Of a DNA stretch of 11,765 bases, positions 1-6,723 are shown piece by piece. Source of the DNA: Acidobacteriota bacterium. Its GTDB lineage: Bacteria > Acidobacteriota > Polarisedimenticolia > J045. A program made the position numbers and the translations under genes. The stretch covers positions 1 to 11,765 of the forward strand of contig JAMOQA010000319.1 of NCBI GenBank assembly GCA_027064265.1. Direction: 5' to 3'. The notes under the pieces are model-generated. The model was not told the DNA's origin. It worked only from the letters and a program-made list of their open reading frames with translations, and did not search any database. Each line of letters opens with the position of its first letter. The stretch's first letter is position 1.

Positions 1-432
1 CTCGAGGAACGGGCCCAAGTCCTCCGGCGCCACGCCCCCCTTGCTCTCCTCGCCGCCCACGTTGACCTCGACCAGGCACTCCACCGGCCGGCCCCGTTCC
101 ACACCGAGCCGGTCCAGCGTCTCCGCGAGCCGCAGGGAGTCCAGCGAGTGGATCAGCTCGAAGACCTCGACCGCCTTCCGGGCCTTGTTCCGCTGCAGGC
201 GGCCGATCATGTGCCAGCGCACGCCCGGCACCTGCGGCACCTTGGCCAGGGCCTCCTGGACCCGGTTCTCGCCGAGGACCCGCACTCCCGCGTCCCGGGC
301 CTCGAGCAGCCGCTCGACCGGCTGTCGCTTGCTCGCCCCGACCAGCGTGACCTCCGCCGGGTCCCGTCCCGCGCGGCGGGCGGCCGCCTCGATCCGCCGC
401 TGGATCTCCCGCACCCGCTCGGTGACCGTCAT
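1..432 (-). CDS. yggS: YggS/PROSC-family pyridoxal phosphate homeostasis protein (partial, C-terminus beyond window)
   Basis: Cytosolic PLP-binding protein of the YggS/PROSC (YBL036C) family, which controls the free pyridoxal phosphate pool and has no known catalytic activity. The 144 visible residues hold the family landmarks in order: GASKRQP near residue 32, whose K35 is the expected PLP-Schiff-base lysine; GENRVQEA (54-61), HMIGRLQRNK (74-83), IHSLDS (94-99) and VEVNVGGEESKGG (121-133). Family members are usually about 220-235 residues, so roughly the last third lies past the left edge. The ATG at 432 is preceded by GGGAGG at a suitable distance. It is the last visible gene of a leftward group (zinc ribbon, RNase HI, yggS), 174 bases after the RNase HI stop. 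The family is certain; its exact role here is inferred from homologues. Confidence 0.93.
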   Translation of the reverse strand, partial: MTVTERVREIQRRIEAAARRAGRDPAEVTLVGASKRQPVERLLEARDAGVRVLGENRVQEALAKVPQVPGVRWHMIGRLQRNKARKAVEVFELIHSLDSLRLAETLDRLGVERGRPVECLVEVNVGGEESKGGVAPEDLGPFLE

Positions 433-503
433 CGCGCTACCCTCCCGCGCGGAGCCCGGGCGACCCCGTCCAGCCGGTAGCCGCCCCGCGGTTCCCGGAT
501 CAT
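429..503 (-). CDS. possible 24-residue leader ORF upstream of yggS
   Basis: A short open frame (begins MIREPRGGYRLDG) starts at an ATG preceded by GGAGGAGGG about 9 bases upstream. It ends in a TGA that overlaps the yggS start as ATGA. Such an overlap is typical of translational coupling. The peptide is arginine-rich and I recognise no family. In DNA this GC-rich an open frame of this size can arise by chance, so the ribosome-binding site and overlap are the only support. Confidence 0.25.
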   Translation of the reverse strand: MIREPRGGYRLDGVARAPRGRVAR

Positions 504-606
504 CTGCCCGTGCCCTCCTCCCCCCGGATACTGGACCGGTCGGGGGAAGCCTGGCCGGGCGGGCGCGGCAGCCTGGTCCGCGTCCCTCCCGCGGGACCCG
601 CCGCCG

Positions 607-1020
607 TCAGTCCCAGCCGGAGGAACGCTCCTTCATCGCCCGGTTCGCGAGGCTGTCCGCCTCCCGGTTCTCCTCCCGGGGAACGTGGACGATCTCGAAC
701 CTCCCGAGCCGCCCGGCGAGCCGCCGAACCTCGGCGATCAGCTCCTGCAGGTGGGGCTGGCGGACCCGGTAGACGCCCGTCACCTGCCGCTGGACCAGCT
801 CGGAGTCGGTGTGGACGAGCAGCTCGGTCGCCCCGAGGGCCAGCGCCTGCTCGAGGGCCGCGATCAGCCCCCGGTACTCCGCGACGTTGTTCGTGGTCTC
901 CCCCAGATAGCCCCATCCCCGGCGGAGGTCGACCCCGTCCGGCGTCCGCAGGACGAGCCCCCAGCCCGCCGGGCCCGGGTTCCCCTTGGCGCCACCGTCG
1001 ACCCAGGCGAGCAGGCGCAT
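607..1020 (-). CDS. ribonuclease HI-family protein
   Basis: RNase H-fold protein of 137 residues, expected to cleave the RNA strand of RNA-DNA hybrids in the cytoplasm. The acidic catalytic set is complete: D8 in VDGGAKGNPG, E48 in TTNNVAEYRGL, D72 in HTDSELV and D122 in READSLAN. It resembles the short RNase HI group lacking the basic handle loop of E. coli RnhA (often named RNase HI family or reverse-transcriptase-like protein) rather than classical rnhA, so I give no symbol. The start lies 12 bases after the stop of the zinc-ribbon gene, so the two are almost certainly cotranscribed. A zinc-ribbon/RNase H pair of this kind is a recurring arrangement in bacteria (from memory). Confidence 0.92.
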   Translation of the reverse strand: MRLLAWVDGGAKGNPGPAGWGLVLRTPDGVDLRRGWGYLGETTNNVAEYRGLIAALEQALALGATELLVHTDSELVQRQVTGVYRVRQPHLQELIAEVRRLAGRLGRFEIVHVPREENREADSLANRAMKERSSGWD

Positions 1021-1032
1021 CGCCGCCCCCGC

Positions 1033-1902
1033 TCAGGGACCAGCGGGAGGCTGGCCACCGGGAGGATCCGCGGCGGGGCCGGCCCCGGCGGCACCGTCAC
1101 CCGCGGGCGGCGCCTGGCCGTCGGCGGCGCCGGCATCCTCCGTCGCCCCGGGCGCCTCGCCGCCGCCGGCCGCCGCCGGCTCCTCCGGCATCCAGTAGAG
1201 GATCCGCTTGCAGCTCTCGCAGAAGACCAGGTCCTGGCCGCGCCGGGCGAGGGCGACCAGCTGGGGTCGCAGCCGGACGTGGCACTCCCCGCAGGCCTGG
1301 CCGCCACCACCGGGAACGATCCGCGCGATCGCCACGCCACCCCGGGCCTCCTTGATCCGCTCGAACCGGCGGAACCAGGCCGGGGGCAGCTCCCGGACGA
1401 TCTCGTCCCGCACCTTGCCGAGCTCCGCCAGTCGCGCGAGGACCTCGTCCCGCTCCCGGGCGACCTCCGCGAGGGCCGCGTCCATCTTCTGGCGCTCGGC
1501 GGCGATCCTCTCGTCCGCCTCGGCCGCGGGCCCGGCCAGCTGCTCGATCTCTTCCTCGTACTCGGCGAGCTGGGTCTCCACCCCCTGGAGCTCGGTCCGG
1601 GTGTGGTCGATCTCGTTGAGGACCGCGCTGTACTCCCGCTGGTTGGTCACGTGGGCAAGCCGCTCGTTCGAGCGACGGAGCCGGTCTTCCAGCTCCCCCT
1701 TCCGCTCCAGCAGCTCCTTGCGCAGGCCCACCAGCTCCTCGTGGCGGAGCCGGTCGGCGCCGATCTCGGCGATGGTCTGCTCGAACGACGCCTCGATCTC
1801 GGCGGACCGGGTGGGAAGCTCGTCGTCCCGCTTCCGCTCGAGGGCCTGGATCTCGAACTCGACTTCCTGGAGGCGCACGAGACGCGCGAGGTTCTCGTTC
1901 AA
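1033..1902 (-). CDS. coiled-coil protein with C4 zinc ribbon (DUF164/zf-RING_7 type)
   Basis: Protein of 289 residues. Residues 1-170 form a long charged coiled coil, including the conserved-looking VTNQREYSAVLNEID segment (85-99). A zinc ribbon follows with C204-x2-C207 and C228-x2-C231, then an Ala/Gly/Pro-rich, probably disordered tail (about 240-289). This is the PF02591-type architecture; members are annotated as putative nucleic-acid-binding proteins and precise function varies. The start is a TTG at 1902, chosen because GGGAGGA lies 8 bases upstream and the coiled coil begins there as MNENLARLVRLQ. The gene begins 43 bases after the CCA end of the tRNA and leads directly into the RNase HI gene. 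The low-complexity tail is an oddity, probably lineage-specific. Confidence 0.88.
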   Translation of the reverse strand: MNENLARLVRLQEVEFEIQALERKRDDELPTRSAEIEASFEQTIAEIGADRLRHEELVGLRKELLERKGELEDRLRRSNERLAHVTNQREYSAVLNEIDHTRTELQGVETQLAEYEEEIEQLAGPAAEADERIAAERQKMDAALAEVARERDEVLARLAELGKVRDEIVRELPPAWFRRFERIKEARGGVAIARIVPGGGGQACGECHVRLRPQLVALARRGQDLVFCESCKRILYWMPEEPAAAGGGEAPGATEDAGAADGQAPPAGDGAAGAGPAADPPGGQPPAGP

Positions 1903-1945
1903 GGTGGATTCCTCCCGATCCGCTCGGTGGTGTGGCCCCCGGGGC

Positions 1946-2022
1946 TGGTGGGCCCACCAGGGCTCGAACCTGGGACCAGCCGATTATGAGTCGGCCGCTC
2001 TGACCATCTGAGCTATGGGCCC
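1946..2022 (-). tRNA. tRNA with CAU anticodon, most likely tRNA-Ile2 (lysidine-modified)
   Basis: A complete 77-base cloverleaf. The acceptor stem is GGGCCCA paired with TGGGCCC, the discriminator is A, and the CCA end is encoded. The anticodon stem is GCCGA/TCGGC with loop CTCATAA (anticodon CAT), and the T arm is CCAGG-TTCGAGC-CCTGG. CAU can mark initiator Met, elongator Met or Ile2. The fully paired acceptor end excludes the initiator. C4-G69 and C5-G68 in the acceptor stem are reported determinants for TilS (tRNA-Ile lysidine synthetase), so Ile2 is favoured over elongator Met. It lies upstream of, and on the same strand as, the zinc-ribbon gene. Confidence 0.93.
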
Positions 2023-2034
2023 CAAAACCGGCAG

Positions 2035-2043
2035 TTTATCACA
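2035..2043 (-). promoter_or_regulatory. candidate extended -10 element for the tRNA
   Basis: On the minus strand the bases read TGTGATAAA, matching an extended -10 pattern (TGn then a TATAAT-like GATAAA). It lies 12 bases before the tRNA 5' end and is the only A/T-rich patch in the 96-base divergent gap. No convincing -35 is visible. The zinc-ribbon and RNase HI genes may be read from the same promoter. Confidence 0.4.
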
Positions 2044-2118
2044 GGGTGCGGGGAGCGGCCCGCGGCGGGTATCCCGGGGGGGCTCGACGGCCGGGGGCCG
2101 CGGTGACATGATCCGGCC

Positions 2119-4251
2119 ATGAGCACGAACGCCCGTCGCCTGCTGGTCCTCGTCCTCGCAACCGCAACGCTCACCGGCACCCTGGCCCTGGCCGCCGACG
2201 CGCCCCGCCGGTCCTCGCTCACCGAGACCGCGGAGGTCCGCCGGGCCCAGGTCGACGTCACGGTGCTCGACCCCCGTGGCCGGGGAAGCCGGCCCGTCAC
2301 CGACCTCCGGAAGGAGGACTTCGTCCTCTACCTCGACGGCAAGCAGCTGACCGAGGAGCAGTTCGCCGCCGTCGAGTTCGACCGGATCTGCGGCGAGTCC
2401 TCGATCCTCGGCCCCGCCGTGCGGGACGCGAGCCTCCCCGGCGAGGCCGCCTCCCTGCTGGTGCCCCGCCTGGTCGTCTTCGTCGACCTGAACTTCCTCG
2501 ACACCGCCGCCCGGCACCGGGTCCACCGGGCCCTCTCGGCCCTGGCGGACCGGGCCGCCCGGGAGCCGCTGCGGGTGCGCGTCTTCGCGTACGGTCGCCG
2601 GCTCGTCCCGCTCGCACCCGGCTTCACCGGCGACCCTGCGGTGATCCGGGCGGCCGCGGACGCCCTCCTGGGGACGCCCGCCGCGGGACCGCCCCTCGGG
2701 GAGGCGACCGAGGTGCCGGCGGTGGGCGAGCGCCCGGCGGACCCGCTCCTCACCGGCGAGGGAACGGAAATCTACCGGGTGATCCAGGAGGAGGGCTCCT
2801 ACCTCGAGGGGGAGGGCGTCCTCGGGGAGATGCTCCTCGCCGAGGACTTCCGGCCCGACCCGCAGCGATCGATCGCCGCCATCCGCCAGGTGCTCCTCGC
2901 CCACGCGGGGCTCCCCGGCCGGAAGGGGCTGGTCGTCTTCACCAGCCCCTGGTTCGACCTGCCCCGGGACCTGCAGCTCGAGGCGATGAACAGCCTCCAC
3001 CGGGCGGCCCAGGCCGGGTTCAGCATCTACATGGTCGACGCCCGGGGGCTCTCCCACGGCGGCGAGGAGTCCACCCTGATGTCGTGGCTGGCCAACACCA
3101 CCGGCGGCCAGGTGGTGCGCCTGGCCGGCGACCTGGACATCGCGTTCCAGCGCGTCCTCGCCCAGCTCGACTGCTACTACCTGTTCAGCGTTCCGGTCCC
3201 CGCCCCGGCGAAGGGAAGCGAGGCCCACAACGTGGTCGTCAAGCTGGACACCACCGCCCACCCGGAGTACTGGCGCTACCGGGTCCAGCACCGGGCGACG
3301 GTCTACGTGGATTCCCCCACCGCGCGGGGCATCCAGCGGCGCCTCGAGGCCCTGCTCGATCCCCTGTCCCACCCGCGTCCGGAGGTCCGGCTCGAGGCGA
3401 CCTGGCCCGCGCCGCCGGATCGGGCGACCGGCGTGGAAATCGCGGTGCGCCTCGCCGACCTCTCCTTCCTGCCGGTGGACGGGGGGGAGGTCGCGGCCCG
3501 GATCGCGGTGGAGGGGCTGATCGCCCGCGGCGACGGCTCGCCGGTCTGCGTCCTCGGGGACCGGAGGGTCCACGAGGTCCGGCTGCCCCGGCCCCCCGCG
3601 CCGGATGCTCCCGCCCGGCTCGTCATGCGCCAGGCGTGCCGCGTCCCGGGACCGGGGCGGTACGAGGTGCGGGTGGCGGTCCACGACCTCCAGGAGGACC
3701 GGGTGGGCGCGGCCCTCGCCACCGTCGACGTGGCGGACCCGCGGGGGCGCAAGGCGCCGCTCCTGCCCGTCTCCGGCGTGCGTCTCGGGTTCAACTCCGG
3801 CGGCGAGTTCCTCCTCGACGTGGCCCCCGGCCGGGCGGCGGCCCCCGTGGCTCCCCGGGACCTGCGGCGCGTCGCCTTCGTGCCGCTCCGCGGGGAGGAA
3901 CCCCTGCCCCCGGGCAGCCGCGTCTCCCTCCGGTTCGTCGCCTGCGGCGAGGGGGCGCCCCCCCGGGCGATCCTCTTCCGCCGGGATCCCGGGAAGGTTC
4001 CCGCCGTCCGCTCCCAGGTGGCCCTCCACCCGCGGGGACCCGCGGATCCGGAGACCGGCTGCCGGGAGCTCGAAGCGGTGATCCCCGGGGGCACGCTGGA
4101 ACCCGGCGCCTGGGGGATCGCGCTGCTCCGAGCCACGCCTGCGACCTCCTCGCGGGAGGGCGTGGAACGCGCCCTCGCCGCCGGGGAGTGGCTGGCACAG
4201 CGCACGTTCCGCCTGGCCGCTCCCGGCGAGGGTGGCCCGGCCCCGAGGTAG
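2119..4251 (+). CDS. secreted VWFA-related domain protein (acidobacterial type)
   Basis: Exported protein of 710 residues. A signal peptide covers about 1-25 (two Arg, hydrophobic core, TLALA). An N-terminal beta segment follows with LRKEDFVLYLDGK (63-75), the counterpart of the LTxxDFxVxEDGK entry motif of the acidobacterial VWFA-related family (TIGR03436). The von Willebrand A-like fold runs about 115-355, with strands LVVFVDLNFLD (118-128), RKGLVVFTS (268-276) and FSIYMVDARG (301-310). The MIDAS is degenerate: D123-x-N125 replaces DxSxS. Residues 360-710 are a long beta-rich tail of unknown function, ending in an Ala/Gly/Pro-rich stretch. Family function is not established; extracytoplasmic interaction or surface roles are guessed. 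The gene is transcribed divergently from the tRNA. No clean Shine-Dalgarno is visible, though a CATGAT box lies just upstream, as for a short or leaderless 5' end. Confidence 0.85.
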   Translation: MSTNARRLLVLVLATATLTGTLALAADAPRRSSLTETAEVRRAQVDVTVLDPRGRGSRPVTDLRKEDFVLYLDGKQLTEEQFAAVEFDRICGESSILGPAVRDASLPGEAASLLVPRLVVFVDLNFLDTAARHRVHRALSALADRAAREPLRVRVFAYGRRLVPLAPGFTGDPAVIRAAADALLGTPAAGPPLGEATEVPAVGERPADPLLTGEGTEIYRVIQEEGSYLEGEGVLGEMLLAEDFRPDPQRSIAAIRQVLLAHAGLPGRKGLVVFTSPWFDLPRDLQLEAMNSLHRAAQAGFSIYMVDARGLSHGGEESTLMSWLANTTGGQVVRLAGDLDIAFQRVLAQLDCYYLFSVPVPAPAKGSEAHNVVVKLDTTAHPEYWRYRVQHRATVYVDSPTARGIQRRLEALLDPLSHPRPEVRLEATWPAPPDRATGVEIAVRLADLSFLPVDGGEVAARIAVEGLIARGDGSPVCVLGDRRVHEVRLPRPPAPDAPARLVMRQACRVPGPGRYEVRVAVHDLQEDRVGAALATVDVADPRGRKAPLLPVSGVRLGFNSGGEFLLDVAPGRAAAPVAPRDLRRVAFVPLRGEEPLPPGSRVSLRFVACGEGAPPRAILFRRDPGKVPAVRSQVALHPRGPADPETGCRELEAVIPGGTLEPGAWGIALLRATPATSSREGVERALAAGEWLAQRTFRLAAPGEGGPAPR

Positions 4252-4272
4252 CGACCCGGCACCCCGGCGCGC

Positions 4273-4278
4273 TAGAAT
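4273..4278 (+). promoter_or_regulatory. candidate -10 box (TAGAAT) for the ferredoxin
   Basis: TAGAAT matches five of six bases of the sigma-70 -10 consensus and stands out in GC-rich DNA 47 bases before the ferredoxin start. The -35 region is poor. A small GCTCGC/GCGAGC hairpin (4295-4308) follows in the presumed 5' leader. Confidence 0.35.
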
Positions 4279-4324
4279 CCGCGATCCCCACCCTGCTCGC
4301 CTGCGAGCGAAGCGAGAGAGTGCC

Positions 4325-4558
4325 ATGGCTGACAAGACGAAGAAGCACCCGGAGAACGTGCCGGGCAAGTACTACACGGACGAGAACTGCACCGCCTGCC
4401 AGCTCTGCGTCTCGACGGCCCCCGACAACTTCAAGATGACCGACGACGGGGACCACGCCTACGTCTACAAGCAGCCCGAGACCCCGGAAGAGGAAGAGGC
4501 CTGCAAGGAGGCCATGGAGGGCTGCCCGGACGAGGCCATCGGCGACGACGGCGAGTGA
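4325..4558 (+). CDS. small single [4Fe-4S] cluster ferredoxin
   Basis: Acidic 77-residue cytoplasmic electron carrier. Cluster ligands are C22-x2-C25-x2-C28 (CTACQLC) and C67 in EGCPDEAI. The fourth cysteine of the CxxCxxCxxxCP signature is replaced by A32 (STAP), as expected for a one-cluster protein. C60 corresponds to the cysteine that in some mono-cluster ferredoxins forms a disulfide with the cysteine at the A32 position, so here it is unpaired. The redox partner is unknown and no oxidoreductase is adjacent. The gene stands alone between a weak promoter and a strong terminator hairpin. Family call is secure; physiological role is open. Confidence 0.93.
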   Translation: MADKTKKHPENVPGKYYTDENCTACQLCVSTAPDNFKMTDDGDHAYVYKQPETPEEEEACKEAMEGCPDEAIGDDGE

Positions 4559-4617
4559 GCCGGTGCGCGGGCCGGGGCGGACGAACCCGCGCCCGCGGTC
4601 GCTGGAAACGTGATACC

Positions 4618-4667
4618 GAGAAAGGGCGAGGCTGCCGCCGGAGTGGGCGGTCGTCTCGCCTTTTCTC
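4618..4667 (+). terminator. strong rho-independent-type hairpin after the ferredoxin
   Basis: The arms GAGAAAGGGCGAG (4618-4630) and CTCGCCTTTTCTC (4655-4667) form a 13-bp stem with one G-T wobble. The apex contains a further GCCGCC/GGCGGT pairing. The T-run lies inside the descending arm and the A-run inside the ascending one, so it could terminate on either strand. It starts 60 bases after the ferredoxin stop and insulates it from the activator gene. Confidence 0.75.
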
Positions 4668-4758
4668 TGCTGCGCCTGGTTCCGAAATATTTGCAACCCG
4701 GGGGGGTTCGCCGTACCGGGACAAGAGGATCGCCGGGGGGACCGCACGAGCCTCCGTT

Positions 4759-4776
4759 CCCCCGGGTCACCGGGGG
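4759..4776 (+). promoter_or_regulatory. hairpin directly before the activator start codon
   Basis: CCCCCGG (4759-4765) and CCGGGGG (4770-4776) form a perfect 7-bp stem with a 4-base loop, ending 5 bases before the ATG at 4782. No clean Shine-Dalgarno is exposed there, so the structure could limit ribosome access. The gap from the terminator to here holds only an A/T-rich island around 4680-4696 that I cannot assign. Confidence 0.4.
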
Positions 4777-4781
4777 CCCAG

Positions 4782-6578
4782 ATGTACTACCTCGAAGCGC
4801 GCACCAGGAAGGGGGTCGTTCGCTGGCCCGTCCGCAGGGACCGGGTGGTGATCGGGCGCGGCGAGGGGTGTGACATCGTCGTTCCGGATCCCTCCATCTC
4901 CCGCCGGCACCTGGAAGTCCGGATCACCGGCGACGACCGGGTCATCATCCGGGACCTCGGCAGCACGAACGGCACCTGGCTCGAGGAACAGCGCATCGAC
5001 GAGGCGGAAACGCCGCTCGAGCGCTGGTTCGCGGCCGGCTCGGTCCTGCTCTCGGTGCGCAAGGGGGTCAGCCTGTCGTCGCTGGACCCCTCCCTCAGGC
5101 ACCCGGAAGAAGAAGGTTCTCGTCCCCTTCCCGCCGAGAGTCCCCACACGGCCATCCCCGGGACCCGGGACACCGACCCCGGCGCGGAGCCTGCAGTCGG
5201 CCGGGTGGCGGAGCTGCTCGAGGAACTGTCCCGCGCCGGCGGGCACGACGAGTCGCTGCGCCACCGGCTCCTCGCCCATGTGCTCGAACGTCTCAAGGCC
5301 CGGACCGTGCTGGTCCTCCAGCAGGCGGGCAACGGGTGGGCGATCGTCGCGGCCGCCGGGGAACCGCTGGATGCGGAGGTCGAGGCGGCCCTCGAACTCG
5401 GCGACCTGCCCGAGGCGACCGGGAAGAAGGACCTGCCGGGTGGCCCCCTGTTCTGGAAACCTCTCGAGGGGCCGGCCGGTACCCGGGGGGCGTTCCTCGC
5501 GCAGCCGTTCCGCTCTCCCGTCGACGAGCTTCCCGACGACGTCCGCGTCGTCGCGGCCGTGGCGGCTTCCTGGCTGGTGCCGCACGAACCGGCGGGGGAG
5601 CCGGGGGCACGGAAGGCCGCGCAGAAGCTGCCCCGGGAGGAGTTCATCGCCGTCTCCGGCTGCTCCCGCCAGGTGCTCGAGGAGCTGGACCGACTGGCGC
5701 CCACGGGCCTGCCTCTCCTGCTCCAGGGGGAGTCCGGCACCGGCAAGGAGCTGCTGGCCCGGCGCATCCACGCCTGCTCCGACCGGGCGGGCGGCCCCTT
5801 CGTCGCGATCAACTGCGCGGCCCTGCCCCGCGACCTCCTCGAGGCGGAGCTCTTCGGGATCGAGAAGGCGGTCGCCACCGGCGTCGCGCCCCGGCCCGGG
5901 AAGTTCGCCCTGGCCAGCGGCGGCACCCTCTTCCTCGACGAGATCGGCGACCTCCCGTCCCACCTCCAGCCCAAGCTGCTGCGGGCCCTCGAGAACGGGC
6001 ACATCCATCCCCTCGGCGCGCCGGCGCCGATCCCGGTGGACGTGCGGGTGGTCTCCGCCAGCCACCAGGACCTGCGGGCGCTGGTCGAGAAGGGCCGCTT
6101 CCGCGAGGACCTGCTCTACCGGCTGGCCGGGGCGGTGATCCACATCCCGCCGCTCCGGGAGCGGCCGGAGGACATCTTCCCGCTCGTCCGTTTCTTCGCG
6201 GCGGAGGCCGCCCGGGAACAGGGCAAGCGGTTCCTCGGCCTCGACCGGGAGTGCGCGCGGGTCCTGCTCGGCTACTCCTGGCCCGGCAACGTCCGGGAGC
6301 TGCGACACGTCGTCTCCCGGGCGGTCGCCCTGGCCGACGGGGAGATCCTCCACGCCGGGCTCCTGCCCCGGGAGATCACCGGCCGCAGCGACACCGAGCG
6401 CGGCGAGGCGCTCCTCCACCTCTCCGGCACGTGGCGCGAGGCGAAGGAGCACTTCGAGCGCGCCTACTTCCACGCCCTTCTCCAGCGCTCCGGCGGCAAC
6501 CTCTCGAAGGCCGCCCGCTCCGCCGGCCTCTCCCGCAGCTTCCTCTACCGCAAGCTCGAGGAACTCGGGCTGCGCTGA
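4782..6578 (+). CDS. FHA-AAA+-Fis transcriptional activator (sigma-54 enhancer-binding class) with degenerate GAFTGA
   Basis: Cytoplasmic regulator of 598 residues. FHA phosphothreonine-binding domain at about 1-95: VVIGRGEGCDIVV, SISRRHLEV and GSTNGTWLEE carry the Gly-Arg, Ser-x-x-His and Asn residues that define it. Residues 140-268 look like a divergent GAF-type sensor (weak). The AAA+ domain runs about 285-530, with Walker A GESGTGKE (316-323), Walker B GGTLFLDEIGD (380-390), GRFREDLLYRL (438-448) and the WPGNVREL sensor II motif (500-507). A Fis-type helix-turn-helix ends the protein (NLSKAARSAGLSRSFLYRKLEE). The sigma-54 contact loop GAFTGA is replaced by AVATGV (363-368), losing the key Phe. 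FHA at the N-terminus suggests control by a Ser/Thr kinase rather than a histidine kinase; none is in the window. The first porin gene starts 145 bases downstream. Confidence 0.92.
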   Translation: MYYLEARTRKGVVRWPVRRDRVVIGRGEGCDIVVPDPSISRRHLEVRITGDDRVIIRDLGSTNGTWLEEQRIDEAETPLERWFAAGSVLLSVRKGVSLSSLDPSLRHPEEEGSRPLPAESPHTAIPGTRDTDPGAEPAVGRVAELLEELSRAGGHDESLRHRLLAHVLERLKARTVLVLQQAGNGWAIVAAAGEPLDAEVEAALELGDLPEATGKKDLPGGPLFWKPLEGPAGTRGAFLAQPFRSPVDELPDDVRVVAAVAASWLVPHEPAGEPGARKAAQKLPREEFIAVSGCSRQVLEELDRLAPTGLPLLLQGESGTGKELLARRIHACSDRAGGPFVAINCAALPRDLLEAELFGIEKAVATGVAPRPGKFALASGGTLFLDEIGDLPSHLQPKLLRALENGHIHPLGAPAPIPVDVRVVSASHQDLRALVEKGRFREDLLYRLAGAVIHIPPLRERPEDIFPLVRFFAAEAAREQGKRFLGLDRECARVLLGYSWPGNVRELRHVVSRAVALADGEILHAGLLPREITGRSDTERGEALLHLSGTWREAKEHFERAYFHALLQRSGGNLSKAARSAGLSRSFLYRKLEELGLR

Positions 6579-6580
6579 CC

Positions 6581-6597
6581 TCGCGGCTGCGCCGCGA
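6581..6597 (+). terminator. compact GC-rich hairpin after the activator gene
   Basis: TCGCGGC and GCCGCGA form a perfect 7-bp stem with a 3-base TGC loop, starting two bases after the activator stop codon. There is no T-run, so it may be a weak terminator or an mRNA 3'-end stabiliser rather than an intrinsic terminator. Confidence 0.4.
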
Positions 6598-6643
6598 CAC
6601 GGAATCGTCATCGGCGGGTGGTGGCGGGAGGCGGGGACTCCCC

Positions 6644-6649
6644 TACACT
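6644..6649 (+). promoter_or_regulatory. candidate -10 box (TACACT) for the first porin
   Basis: TACACT matches four of six -10 positions and lies 74 bases before the porin ATG. No good -35 is visible. The nearby TGGCGC lacks the TTGC partner needed for a sigma-54 promoter. Confidence 0.25.
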
Positions 6650-6723
6650 GGCGCACCTCGGGAAGGAACGAACCGCCGCCCGGGCGCCGCGCGGGGGCCG
6701 GGGCGGACGAGGGAGGAAGCCCG

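Noticed and set aside
433..606. Structured RNA (for example RNase P RNA) between the RNase HI gene and yggS
   Set aside because: The gap is too short and I find none of the conserved RNase P RNA core sequences; only small GC hairpins and the short ORF are visible.
1946..2022. Initiator tRNA-Met for the CAU anticodon
   Set aside because: The first acceptor pair is G-C, while bacterial initiators have a mismatch at 1-72; the C4-G69 and C5-G68 pairs favour Ile2.
3083..3096. GGCTGGCCAAC resembling an ArsR half-site
   Set aside because: It lies inside coding sequence, lacks the ATTTGGC half and the 6-base spacing.
2119..4368. Very long open frames on the opposite strand and other frames of the VWFA gene
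   Set aside because: They are Arg/Gly/Pro-rich translations typical of non-coding frames in GC-rich DNA; only the plus-strand frame shows a signal peptide and family motifs.
4677..4695. Sigma-54-like promoter (TGG ... TTGCA) upstream of the activator
   Set aside because: The spacing between the GG and GC elements is 3 bases longer than the strict -24/-12 requirement, and the -24 box matches poorly.
6649..6664. Sigma-54 promoter (TGGCGC) before the first porin
   Set aside because: The expected TTGC at -12 is absent; the bases there are GGGA.
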